The notes under the pieces: generated by a model | The model's database searches: none | Told to the model about the DNA's origin: nothing | Seen by the model: the letters and a program-made list of their open reading frames with translations, nothing else | Program-made: the position numbers and the translations under genes | Source of the DNA: Clostridia bacterium | Lineage (GTDB): Bacteria > Bacillota > Clostridia > Oscillospirales > Acutalibacteraceae | Assembly: GCA_017622555.1 (NCBI GenBank) | Contig: JAGAQV010000022.1 | Coordinates: 33,648 to 97,647 of the forward strand | Direction of reading: 5' to 3' | DNA: 64,000 bases | In this document: piece by piece, positions 26,932 through 35,581 of the stretch | Layout of the letters: every line of letters starts with the position of its first letter | Numbering within the stretch: the stretch's first letter is position 1

Positions 26932-27912
26932 ATGTCAAGTAATATCCGTCCTGAAAATATGGAAAGAATAACAAATTTCGAGCTTGCAAACGCTTTTATT
27001 GATGAACAGGTAAAGGAAATTCGTGCACAGGTTGGCGACAAGAAGGTGCTTTTGGCGCTTTCGGGTGGTGTGGATTCATCAGTTGTTGCCGCTTTGCTTA
27101 TAAAAGCAATTGGCAAACAGCTTGTTTGCGTTCATGTTAACCACGGTCTTATGCGCAAGGGCGAAAGCGAACAGGTTATTGAGGTTTTTGGTAAAGCGCT
27201 TGATGCTAATCTGATTTATATTGATGCTACTGACCGTTTCTTAGATTTGTTACAGGGTGTTAGTGACCCCGAACGAAAAAGGAAGATTATTGGTGGCGAA
27301 TTTATCAACGTGTTTGATGAAGAGGCCGCAAAGCTTGAGGGGATTTCGTTCTTAGCACAGGGTACAATTTACCCCGACATTTTGGAATCGCACGGTGTTA
27401 AAGCTCACCACAATGTTGGCGGTCTTCCCGAAGATATGGAAATGGAGCTTGTGGAACCTGTAAAGCTTCTTTATAAGGATGAGGTTCGTGTAGTTGGCGA
27501 AGCATTGGGTCTTCCTCATGCTATGGTTTACCGCCAGCCATTCCCTGGCCCTGGTCTAGGGGTTAGATGCCTTGGCGCTATTACCCGTGACAGACTTCAC
27601 GCTTTAAGGGAAGCCGACGCAATTTTAAGGGAAGAATTTGATAATTGCGGCTTGGCCGAAAAGGTATGGCAGTACTTTATTGCCATTCCCGATATGACCG
27701 CAGTTGGTGTTATTGACGGCAAACGTCTCGACGGTTGGTGCGCAATTATTCGCGCGGTTAATACAACCGACGCTATGACAGCCACTATTGAAGAAATCCC
27801 TTATAATGTTCTCCACAAAATTACCGCCCGTATTACTAGCGAGGTTAAGGGTATAAGCCGTGTGCTTATGGATATTACCCCAAAACCCGTGGGAACAATT
27901 GAATTTGAATAA
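26932..27912 (+). CDS. guaA: GMP synthase ATP-pyrophosphatase subunit (no glutaminase domain)
   Basis: 326 residues, matching only the C-terminal two thirds of the usual 510-residue GuaA. The PP-loop ALSGGVDSSVVA, VHVNHGLMRKGE, LAQGTIYPDILES and the dimerization domain with RQPFPGPGLGVRCLGA are all present. The class I glutamine amidotransferase domain is absent, and no separate one lies nearby. Free-standing subunits of this kind are typical of archaea (GuaAb). It aminates XMP to GMP with ammonia, or with a glutaminase encoded elsewhere. ATG with RBS AGAGGTG. Confidence 0.9.
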   Translation: MSSNIRPENMERITNFELANAFIDEQVKEIRAQVGDKKVLLALSGGVDSSVVAALLIKAIGKQLVCVHVNHGLMRKGESEQVIEVFGKALDANLIYIDATDRFLDLLQGVSDPERKRKIIGGEFINVFDEEAAKLEGISFLAQGTIYPDILESHGVKAHHNVGGLPEDMEMELVEPVKLLYKDEVRVVGEALGLPHAMVYRQPFPGPGLGVRCLGAITRDRLHALREADAILREEFDNCGLAEKVWQYFIAIPDMTAVGVIDGKRLDGWCAIIRAVNTTDAMTATIEEIPYNVLHKITARITSEVKGISRVLMDITPKPVGTIEFE

Positions 27913-28669
27913 AGATAATATTTCAGGGTAACCCCTCTCATCCTCAATTTCTTCCAAAAGGGTAAAAATGATATCCTGAGTTGCCCTAAGAAAAAATAAG
28001 AAACAAACGACCTTGTGTAACACACAGTTACGTGTTACATGAGGTCGTTTTCTTTTGACTTTTTTACCTTGCTATACCTCAGTCTTTCTGTTTTTTCCAC
28101 TTCGTGAGATTAACAGATTGACCCAGATAAGACTTCGTACTACTCTGGGTACTATCTATTATTTCGACCTATTTTTTTTATTTCAAATCCCTTTTATTTC
28201 CCCTTATTTCAAACATTTTCAGGGTGTTAGTGCATTGAGAATTGCTAGTGCACTGGCAACCGAGAACGAGGAAAAAGAAGGAGAAAAAGAGAAAATCTCG
28301 CATACTCTATTGCATTCTCATACTGCCAGAGCACTCTGCCCTGACTCTGGGATAATGAGAGAAAAAAGGATAGAGCGAGAAGGAGAAAGGTACAGGCAGA
28401 GATGAGGGAAAAATGGAGAATACGGGGAATTGCCCTTTTGAGAATATTGGGTTTTGCATCGGAACGCATCTTAAAAACGACCTTGAAAACATAGGCGGTT
28501 TTTGTTTTTTAACTCTAAGGTGTTATTACTTGGTTATATAATATTTTTGTCAAAAACGATACTTAAGTTTACAAATGCCACTGGATTTTTCTTTTTGTTT
28601 ATATACCGAAATTTTTATGTGCTGAAGGGAGGGCGCACATTCGGTAAATAAAATTAAGGAGACTTTTGA
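27913..28669. other. Gene-free accessory stretch after guaA
   Basis: 757 bp. It starts with a weak inverted repeat (27922-27989) and the terminator at 28005-28054. The middle has no codon pattern I trust. At 28252-28410 one strand is strongly purine-rich (GAGAA-like runs) and contains an imperfect hairpin (about 28314-28361, CCAGAG with CTCTGG). The end holds the leader of the tail-like gene with a hairpin at 28606-28647 that exposes an AGGGAGG loop. Open frames here look random. Confidence 0.5.
28005..28054 (+). terminator. Long terminator hairpin after guaA
   Basis: AAACGACCT pairs with AGGTCGTTT and inside it GTGTAACAC with GTGTTACAT, followed by TTTTCTTTT. Confidence 0.75.
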
Positions 28670-30451
28670 ATGGTAAATATTAAAATTTTGGAGGACGGCG
28701 GAATAGAATTTGCAGGACACGCTATTGCAGACGGTATCAATTTTGACAGAATGTTTTTTGAGTTTCCAAAAAGCTGGGAAGGATATGTAAAAACCGCTGT
28801 TTTTGGCTATAATAATGCGATTTACAGCGTAATTTTACAGCAAGGCAACCCGTTGTGTATTAGCGAAAACGAATGCTATATTCCGCACGAGGTATTAAAG
28901 GAAAATGGTTTTGAGGTGTCGGTATTCGGCACTTTGGGTGAAAGCAGAGCTACAACACAAACCGCAAATATAAAGGTTATTGAAAGCGGTTACGCCGAAG
29001 GGCAAGCACCAAGTGAGCCAACGCTTAGCGAGTATGAACAACTTGTAAATTTAGCAACTGAAACAAAACTGATTGCACAGTCGGTGAGAGATGATGCAGA
29101 CAATGGTGCTTTTAAAGGCGACAAGGGAGATAGAGGAGAGAAAGGTGACAAAGGGGAAGCGTTTGTATATTCCGACTTTACTACCGAACAGCTTGAAGAC
29201 CTGAAGGTTAAGGGAGATAAGGGCGATACCGGAGCGCAAGGACCCCAAGGCCCTAAGGGTGATAAAGGTGAACAGGGAATACAAGGTATTCAGGGTGTTC
29301 AAGGTCCTGTTGGTCCTATGGGACCTCAGGGTGAGCAGGGCATACAAGGCGAAAAGGGTGATATCGGTGAAGTAAGCCTCGAATATCTTCAAAATAGTAC
29401 TGCTTCGGTTATCCGCGCCGAAGCAAGCGGTAGAGTGGTGGCACCCAACGATATTTCACCATTTGAACACGAGGTTGAAGTTTTGGTTGAAAGTGAAAAC
29501 CTTATTCCTTTTCCGTATTATGACGGCGCAGCTAAAACAATGAACGGCATAACTTTCACAGTTTTGGATGATGGTGGGATAACCATAAGCGGTACCGCAA
29601 CGGCTGATGCGATTTTTTGCTTGTGCTATAAGAACTTCGGTGATTCACATTTGTGGGGTGGCAATTCGAATGTCGTATACGCGGTTTCACTATGTACACA
29701 CTTTTTTTATAACGGCACTCAAAAATCTACTGTTTTAAGTGTGCCATCGGGAACGGATTATTCTGAAAATTCAATTACAGTTTATCCGAAGGTGCAAAAG
29801 AAGGGTGCGTCCGATGATTATACAAAATGGGTTGACGTGACGGGTGTGAAGATTATTCGCGACAGTAAAAACAAATTAAACATTGCCGAAATGCTAATAG
29901 CGGATAATTGGAGAAAGGACTCTTCACTTAATTCAAGCGGTTATTGGAATTACCCAATTAAAAACCTTAAATATGGTGTTGCATATACTTTTTCTATGAA
30001 AGAAAACGGTTTTATAGGTGTGAACAATAACGGGCTTTTGGTTTCGGTGCGTTCATCTGTTGGGGAATTTAACGGAAATGCTGCTTTCGTGCATAACAGT
30101 GGGCAGACATCATATTGTAAGACAACGATTACAGAAGTCGCAAATGAGGACGGTATAATTTATATTTCGTTTTATAACCCGACTGATGAAAGGCTTGCAG
30201 AATTTTTTGAAAAATGTCCTGAAATGATGCTTGAAGAAGGCACTGTTCAGACAGCCTATGTACCGTATATTGAGCCGACGGAATATATACCCGACGCCGA
30301 CGGTAACGTAAAAGGGATACTGTCGTCGCCTTATATTCGACTTTTAAGTGATACCGAAGGTGTTTATATTACGGCGAAGTATAATGCCGACACTAAAAAG
30401 TATATAGATAACAAGTTTGCCGAATTACAGGCACTTATATTGGAGGTTTAA
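28670..30451 (+). CDS. Phage-tail/baseplate-like protein with collagen-type Gly-X-Y region
   Basis: 593 residues. Residues 1 to about 145 (ending [12 protein letters not shown]) resemble the N-terminal domain of phage tail or upper-baseplate proteins in clostridial prophages. Two Gly-X-Y blocks follow, at about 150-163 and 182-236 ([19 protein letters not shown] and on), expected to form a collagen-like triple helix. The C-terminal 350 residues look beta-rich, like a receptor-binding tip or carbohydrate-binding modules. No signal peptide and no other phage gene is nearby except the small gene that follows. RBS AAGGAG. It could be a relic of a prophage or a domesticated tail fibre. Confidence 0.65.
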   Translation: MVNIKILEDGGIEFAGHAIADGINFDRMFFEFPKSWEGYVKTAVFGYNNAIYSVILQQGNPLCISENECYIPHEVLKENGFEVSVFGTLGESRATTQTANIKVIESGYAEGQAPSEPTLSEYEQLVNLATETKLIAQSVRDDADNGAFKGDKGDRGEKGDKGEAFVYSDFTTEQLEDLKVKGDKGDTGAQGPQGPKGDKGEQGIQGIQGVQGPVGPMGPQGEQGIQGEKGDIGEVSLEYLQNSTASVIRAEASGRVVAPNDISPFEHEVEVLVESENLIPFPYYDGAAKTMNGITFTVLDDGGITISGTATADAIFCLCYKNFGDSHLWGGNSNVVYAVSLCTHFFYNGTQKSTVLSVPSGTDYSENSITVYPKVQKKGASDDYTKWVDVTGVKIIRDSKNKLNIAEMLIADNWRKDSSLNSSGYWNYPIKNLKYGVAYTFSMKENGFIGVNNNGLLVSVRSSVGEFNGNAAFVHNSGQTSYCKTTITEVANEDGIIYISFYNPTDERLAEFFEKCPEMMLEEGTVQTAYVPYIEPTEYIPDADGNVKGILSSPYIRLLSDTEGVYITAKYNADTKKYIDNKFAELQALILEV

Positions 30452-30452
30452 G

Positions 30453-30614
30453 ATGAGCAAAAGAGAAAAACGTGTTATTAATGCTTTTATCAACTGTGTA
30501 AAAAGTGGTGAATTCACTTTAAGCTATGCAACCACACTTATAGAGGACAGCGATAAATACGGTTATTTAAGCGAAGAAGCGAAAGAAGAATTTTATTCGG
30601 TGTTTAAACCGTAA
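30453..30614 (+). CDS. Small protein after the tail-like gene (XkdX-like position)
   Basis: 53 residues, with a good RBS (TGGAGG, 30441-30446) and starting 1 base after the stop of the tail-like gene, so clearly coupled to it. Composition is charged and helical (KREKRVINAFINCVK, YGYLSEEAKEEFYSVF). Very small proteins follow tail-fibre genes in many phages (XkdX-type), but I see no clear sequence match. Function unknown. No terminator of good quality follows. Confidence 0.6.
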   Translation: MSKREKRVINAFINCVKSGEFTLSYATTLIEDSDKYGYLSEEAKEEFYSVFKP

Positions 30615-30700
30615 AAAACAGCGTTAAAATTTTGCAAAAAGGGCAAGCGGTTTGTACTGCTTGTCTCTTTTAATATATATAATATATAAGTTAAACTCTA

Positions 30701-30729
30701 TTGACTTTAATGTGTGCGTGTGATATTAT
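30701..30729 (+). promoter_or_regulatory. Promoter of the polysaccharide operon
   Basis: TTGACT (30701-30706), 17-bp spacer, TATTAT (30724-30729). An in-frame start at 30714 would lie inside this promoter, so translation should begin at 30786. Confidence 0.65.
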
Positions 30730-30785
30730 TAAGGAGTATTATAGGTAATTGCGCCTATTATTTTGAAGAAGTCGAGGCGAATTTT

Positions 30786-31409
30786 ATGTATATAAAATTC
30801 TTTAAAAGATTCCTGGATGCATTTTTATCTTTTATGGGGCTTTGTGTTCTTGCACTGCCGATGCTTTTGATAGCGCTTATAGTTAAAATTGATGACCCCG
30901 GCCCTGCATTTTTCAAGCAAAAACGTGTTGGAATTCACAAGACTTATTTCAGTCTTTACAAATTCCGTAGTATGAAGGTTAGCACACCCGACATACCGAC
31001 ACATTTGCTTGAAAATCCCGAACAGTACATAAGCAAGGTTGGGGCATTTTTGCGCAAAACCAGCCTTGATGAGCTCCCACAGATGTGGAACATTTTAAAG
31101 GGCGATATGAGCATTATCGGTCCGCGCCCTGCGCTTTGGAATCAGGATGACTTAATTGCCGAACGTGACAAATACGGCGCGAATGACGTGCGCCCAGGTC
31201 TTACGGGCTGGGCACAGATAAATGGTAGGGACGAGCTTGAAATTCCCGTAAAAGCGCGGCTTGATGGTGAATACGTTGAAAGGCTAAGCTTTGGCTTTGA
31301 CGTTAAGTGCTTTTTTGGTACTATTTTTTCGGTGCTAAGGTCTGACGGCGTGGTTGAAGGCGGCACAGGCGAAATCGAAAAACAAGAAAAAGAAAGGGCA
31401 AGTGTTTGA
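30786..31409 (+). CDS. Undecaprenyl-phosphate sugar transferase (priming glycosyltransferase)
   Basis: 207 residues. One N-terminal membrane helix (FMGLCVLALPMLLIALIV), then the bacterial sugar-transferase core: DDPGPAFFKQKRVG, FYKFRSM-like LYKFRSMK, RKTSLDELPQMWNILKGDMSIIGPRP and RPGLTGWAQINGRD. Short PglC/EpsL-type enzyme that moves a sugar phosphate from UDP-sugar to undecaprenyl phosphate at the membrane, starting repeat-unit synthesis. First gene of the cluster running to 45159. The start at 30786 has GAGG upstream. Confidence 0.92.
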   Translation: MYIKFFKRFLDAFLSFMGLCVLALPMLLIALIVKIDDPGPAFFKQKRVGIHKTYFSLYKFRSMKVSTPDIPTHLLENPEQYISKVGAFLRKTSLDELPQMWNILKGDMSIIGPRPALWNQDDLIAERDKYGANDVRPGLTGWAQINGRDELEIPVKARLDGEYVERLSFGFDVKCFFGTIFSVLRSDGVVEGGTGEIEKQEKERASV

Positions 31410-31412
31410 CAA

Positions 31413-32306
31413 ATGAAACCATTGGCAAGTGTGGTTGTTGCTACATATCGCAGGGATGAAAGTCTTAAAAATGCGCTTTTATCTTTGCTTAAACAGGATT
31501 ATGAAAATTTAGAAATAATTTTGGTGGATGACAATGCAGACACTGCGTTTAATACTCGTGTCGGGGGCATTGTTGCAGAATGTTCTGCTGAAAACAGTGC
31601 GATAAGCATTAATCTTATTGTGAATGACCAGAATTTAGGTTCGGCTAAAACTCGCAATAAGGGCATAGCCGCAGCTAAGGGCGAATACGTCACCTTTTTG
31701 GATGATGATGACATTTATTTGCCGCAAAAGGTGTCAAGTCAGGTTGAGTTTATGCTTAAAAACGGTGCGGATTATTCGGTTACCGATTTAGAGCTGTTCA
31801 ATTCTTCAGATAAGCTTATTGAGCGCAGAACACGCGGATACATTCAAGGGACCGATTCTAAAAGCCTTTTGGGTTATCATTTCAAGCATCATATCACGGG
31901 CACCGACACAATGATGTTCAAGCGTGATTATCTTGAAAAAATTGGTGGCTTTGATGCGATAGACGTCGGTGATGAATTTTATCTTATGAAAAAAGCAATT
32001 GAAGCCGATGGCAAATTTGCTTATCTTAACCGTTGTGACGTTAAGGCGTATATTCATACGGGTGATAACGGGCTTTCAAGCGGACAAGGTAAAATTGACG
32101 GTGAAAATCAGCTTTACGAATTTAAGAAAAAGCATTTTGAAAAAATGGATGCAAAAACTGTCAGATACATTAAAATGCGCCATTTTGCTGTGCTGGCATT
32201 TGCGTATCTTCGAATGAAAAAGCTTAATTTGTTTTTACTTAATTCGTTTAAATCTTTCTTTAGCTCACCTTTTGAATGTGTGAAACTATTTTTAACTTTA
32301 AAATAA
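31413..32306 (+). CDS. Glycosyltransferase family 2
   Basis: 297 residues, GT-A fold: SVVVATYRRDESLKNAL at the start, EIILVDDNAD, and the metal-binding FLDDDDIYLP. It adds one sugar to the lipid-linked repeat unit on the cytoplasmic face. Donor and acceptor cannot be read from sequence. Starts 3 bases after the priming transferase. Confidence 0.88.
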   Translation: MKPLASVVVATYRRDESLKNALLSLLKQDYENLEIILVDDNADTAFNTRVGGIVAECSAENSAISINLIVNDQNLGSAKTRNKGIAAAKGEYVTFLDDDDIYLPQKVSSQVEFMLKNGADYSVTDLELFNSSDKLIERRTRGYIQGTDSKSLLGYHFKHHITGTDTMMFKRDYLEKIGGFDAIDVGDEFYLMKKAIEADGKFAYLNRCDVKAYIHTGDNGLSSGQGKIDGENQLYEFKKKHFEKMDAKTVRYIKMRHFAVLAFAYLRMKKLNLFLLNSFKSFFSSPFECVKLFLTLK

Positions 32307-32319
32307 GGATGGAATTAAT

Positions 32320-33489
32320 ATGTCAGTTTTGTTTATCGGCGGCGTTTTTGCCGATGTGAACCAGGCTGAAATTATCGAAAATACAAAGGGCTATGCTGAA
32401 TTTTCAGCAAACATTTTTCAGCAAAAGCTTATAAACGGTTTTTTGCAAAATAATTGCGATATTGACGTTATTTCGGCGCCGTTTATTTCTTCTTATCCAA
32501 ACCGTTACAAAAAAATGACTTTCAAGGGGTTTGAAAAAGAGCAGACGGATTATAAATACGTTAATTTTAATAATATCTGGGGATGGCGCAATTTTTCCCG
32601 TGCAAATGCTGTAAAAAAAGAAATAAAAAAACGCTATAAAAAAGATAAAAAATACGACCTTGTGGTTGTTTACAGCGCGCATCAGCCTTTTTTGGATGCG
32701 GCGGTATATGCCAAAAAGCTTTTTGGGGCCAAAATCAATTTTGTCGTGCCCGACCTTCCGCAGTATATGAACCTTGATGTCAATAAAACCAAAATTTATG
32801 ACCTGCTTAAAAAGGTTGACATTAAACGAATGAACAAATGCATAAGGTGTGTTGATTCGTTTGTTGTTCTGACCGAAGGAATGAAGGATATGCTTTCGGT
32901 TGGTGACCGCCCTTGCTTTGTGGCAGAGGGTATTATCGCTGAAGCTCCCGCAAAGGACAAGCTGCAAAATGCAAGTGAAATTAAAACAATTGCTTATGCG
33001 GGCAAGATGAATGATGCTTTTGGTCTTCGTGATTTGACCGACGCTTTTACAAAGCTTTCGGGTGATAATTACCGTCTTGTGCTTTGCGGTGACGGTGACA
33101 GCAGGGAATACGTTAAAGAAAAGGCAAAGCAGGATAAACGAATTGATTATAAGGGTCAGGTTGCACCTGACGTTGCAAAAGAAATTATGAACAATGCTTC
33201 GGTGCTTGTTAACCCGCGACCTAATGACAGTGAATATACAAAATATTCCTTCCCGTCAAAAAATATTGAATATCTTCAAAGCGGTAAGCCTGTTGTGTGT
33301 TATTTGCTTGACGGTATGCCGAAAATTTATGCGGATTTTATTTATGAAATTAAATCTAAAGAGACTTTAAGTCAGACTTTAGAAGCGGCTCTAACTGCAG
33401 ATAACAGTGAAAAATATTCATTATTTTGCAGTTATGCCGAAAACAACCTTTTGGCAAGCAGTATTGCGGATAAAATTTTAAAGCTTTAA
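32320..33489 (+). CDS. Glycosyltransferase, GT4-like
   Basis: 389 residues, two Rossmann domains (GT-B). The N-terminal half is diverged; the C-terminal half shows IAYAGKMNDAFGLRDLTDAF, LVLCGDGDSREYV and NPRPNDSEYTKYSFPSKNIEYLQSG, as in GT4 enzymes (nucleotide-sugar binding). It should extend the repeat unit. RBS AAGGATG. Confidence 0.83.
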   Translation: MSVLFIGGVFADVNQAEIIENTKGYAEFSANIFQQKLINGFLQNNCDIDVISAPFISSYPNRYKKMTFKGFEKEQTDYKYVNFNNIWGWRNFSRANAVKKEIKKRYKKDKKYDLVVVYSAHQPFLDAAVYAKKLFGAKINFVVPDLPQYMNLDVNKTKIYDLLKKVDIKRMNKCIRCVDSFVVLTEGMKDMLSVGDRPCFVAEGIIAEAPAKDKLQNASEIKTIAYAGKMNDAFGLRDLTDAFTKLSGDNYRLVLCGDGDSREYVKEKAKQDKRIDYKGQVAPDVAKEIMNNASVLVNPRPNDSEYTKYSFPSKNIEYLQSGKPVVCYLLDGMPKIYADFIYEIKSKETLSQTLEAALTADNSEKYSLFCSYAENNLLASSIADKILKL

Positions 33490-33507
33490 ACGAAAGGGCG
33501 TGATAGC

Positions 33508-34560
33508 ATGAAGGTAATGCATTATTACACTTATAAGGATGTTGCGGGCGGTCCGCTGACTTATCTTGAAAATATCGTTAAAAGCGAATATTTAAGTGAA
33601 ATTGAATTTAATGAATGCTATCAGCAAAAGGCACTTTCTGCTTTAAGACCAAAGGACTTTAAGCGAATAGTTAATGAGATAAAAGCTTTTTCGCCCGACG
33701 TTGTGCACATTCACGGCTTGCAGGGCGAAGGGTTTATCGGTCTTTTAGCTGCTAAAAAAGCAAAGGTGAAATCGCTAATGGCGGTGCACGGTATACAGAT
33801 AGATGCGCAGGACATCGGCAAAGTGAAAAAGCTTTTGTTTGGCAAGATTATTGAACCCTATACACTAAAAAAATCAAGCGCGGTTTACTGCGTTTGTCAA
33901 AAGACTGAAAAGCGTGATATTATTCAAAAAAATGCGAAGAAGCTTTTGCCTGCCCTTCACAATTTCGTGCCCGACAGTTTTTTGCAGTATGATGACATGA
34001 ACGCTGATTTACCTGACCATAACGGCAAAACGGTTATATGCTTTGTTGGCAGGGTGACAAGAGAAAAGGGTATGGCTGAATTTGCACATTGCGTTTTAAA
34101 TGACGGACGCGATGACACGCAATATTGGGTAGTAGGCGACGGGGAATATCTTGAAGAAATGAAGCAAATTTTAAAGGCACAAGCTGAAAATGGCAAGGTT
34201 TATTTTTTCGGTCAGCAAAGTGACGTGCGTCCCTTTTATAAAAATGCCGACATTTTTCTTTTTCCAAGCTATCACGAAAATTTATCGCTTTCAATTTTAG
34301 AAGCTTCAATTTTAAAGTGTTGCCCTATTGTAACAAGCGTTGGCGGCAATACTGAAATTATTGAAGATGGCGTCAGCGGTGTTGTTATACCACCGGAAAA
34401 CCCCACCGCAACGCTTGCGGCTTTGCAAACAGTGCTTAATGATAAAGTACTTTGTGAAAAATATGCCGCCGCAGCTTATGAAAGAGTTAATACCGCTTTT
34501 TCGGAAAAGGTTATAACTAAAAGGCTTTATGATATTTATTTGAATTTAACTATGGAGTGA
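33508..34560 (+). CDS. Glycosyltransferase family 4
   Basis: 350 residues, GT-B. Acceptor-side loop GGPLTYLENI near residue 15, DVVHIHGLQGEG, then VCFVGRVTREKGMAEF and FPSYHENLSLSILEAS with the conserved E-x7-E donor-binding motif. Acts in the cytosol on the lipid-linked sugar chain. Followed 4 bases later by the next glycosyltransferase. Confidence 0.9.
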   Translation: MKVMHYYTYKDVAGGPLTYLENIVKSEYLSEIEFNECYQQKALSALRPKDFKRIVNEIKAFSPDVVHIHGLQGEGFIGLLAAKKAKVKSLMAVHGIQIDAQDIGKVKKLLFGKIIEPYTLKKSSAVYCVCQKTEKRDIIQKNAKKLLPALHNFVPDSFLQYDDMNADLPDHNGKTVICFVGRVTREKGMAEFAHCVLNDGRDDTQYWVVGDGEYLEEMKQILKAQAENGKVYFFGQQSDVRPFYKNADIFLFPSYHENLSLSILEASILKCCPIVTSVGGNTEIIEDGVSGVVIPPENPTATLAALQTVLNDKVLCEKYAAAAYERVNTAFSEKVITKRLYDIYLNLTME

Positions 34561-34564
34561 ATTT

Positions 34565-35581
34565 ATGGATAACAAAACACCGCTTATATCGGTTATTGTT
34601 CCTGCATATAACACCGCAAAATTTGTTGGCAAATGTATTGAAAGTATTCAGAACAACAGTTATAAAAACCTTGAAATAATTATTGTTAACGACGGCTCTG
34701 CAGATAATACGGCTGATGTTGTAAGTTCTTATGCTGCAAAGGATGACCGCATTGTTTTAATAAATAAAGAAAACGGCGGTGTGTCACGCGCAAGAAATAC
34801 CGGTATTGATGCGGCAAAGGGTGAATATATAGCTTTTGTTGATTCGGACGATTATATAAGTGAGGATTTTTTAGAAACACTTATAAAACCTTGTATTGAG
34901 CATGGGGCCGAATCGGCTGTCAGTTCTTATCAGATGGTTACGCCTGATGGTAAGCCCTTGCCTTGCCCGAAAACCGGTTTTACTGATGATTTTTTTATCA
35001 CCCCGCAGGAGGTTGCAGATAATTATTTTAAATATCTTGATATGGGTGTGGTGAATTTTGTAAACCGCATTCATAAAAGAAGTGTTGTTGGCGACATACG
35101 TTTTTCCGAAACCCTTAAATGGGGCGAGGACGGAAGCTTTAATTTAGAAGTTTTCAGAAGATGTAAAAAGATATATGCCACCCCAAGAGAGCTTTATTAT
35201 TATGTTATGCATTCAAATCAGGCTACAGCTAAAAAAATGCCGGGTTATGCTGAAATGATAACCGAACATATTGGCGATATTGATAGATATTTAACAGATT
35301 ACGGCGCTTACGATAAGTTAGAGACTCGTCAGGGAATGGGTAAGGTGTGGAATAGCATTTTTTCTGAAGCGGTTTACCACAGCTTTTCTTTAAAACAATA
35401 CAAGGAAACGTTTTTTATGTTTAAGAAGCAACCTTGGTTTAAATTTGTGAAAAGCTCGGGCAAGCTTGATTTCAAGCGTAATCTTGTGCATTTTTCTGTA
35501 CTGAATAATGCCTATTGGCTGCTTTATTTTATGGTAAGGGTTAATATGATTTTTTTAAAGGTTAAAAGGTTGATGAAATGA
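34565..35581 (+). CDS. Glycosyltransferase family 2
   Basis: 338 residues, GT-A: SVIVPAYNTAKFVGKCIESI, EIIIVNDGSADNTADV and AFVDSDDYIS with the metal-binding DxD-like residues. The C-terminal region has extra helices. The stop overlaps the start of the polymerase gene as ATGA (35578-35581). Confidence 0.9.
   Translation: MDNKTPLISVIVPAYNTAKFVGKCIESIQNNSYKNLEIIIVNDGSADNTADVVSSYAAKDDRIVLINKENGGVSRARNTGIDAAKGEYIAFVDSDDYISEDFLETLIKPCIEHGAESAVSSYQMVTPDGKPLPCPKTGFTDDFFITPQEVADNYFKYLDMGVVNFVNRIHKRSVVGDIRFSETLKWGEDGSFNLEVFRRCKKIYATPRELYYYVMHSNQATAKKMPGYAEMITEHIGDIDRYLTDYGAYDKLETRQGMGKVWNSIFSEAVYHSFSLKQYKETFFMFKKQPWFKFVKSSGKLDFKRNLVHFSVLNNAYWLLYFMVRVNMIFLKVKRLMK

Noticed and set aside
28055-28405. 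Plus-strand open frame after guaA
   Set aside because: Low-complexity, begins inside terminator surroundings, no RBS and no recognisable domain.
28402-28494. Possible 30-residue peptide starting MREKWRIRG
   Set aside because: No convincing RBS spacing and no support beyond an ATG; could be chance.
28670-30451. Diversity-generating retroelement target
   Set aside because: No reverse transcriptase or template repeat was seen near the tail-like gene.
32404-32967. Minus-strand frame of 187 codons opposite a glycosyltransferase gene
   Set aside because: Phe/Ile/Lys-rich shadow of A/T-rich coding sequence; gene order and RBS support the plus-strand gene.
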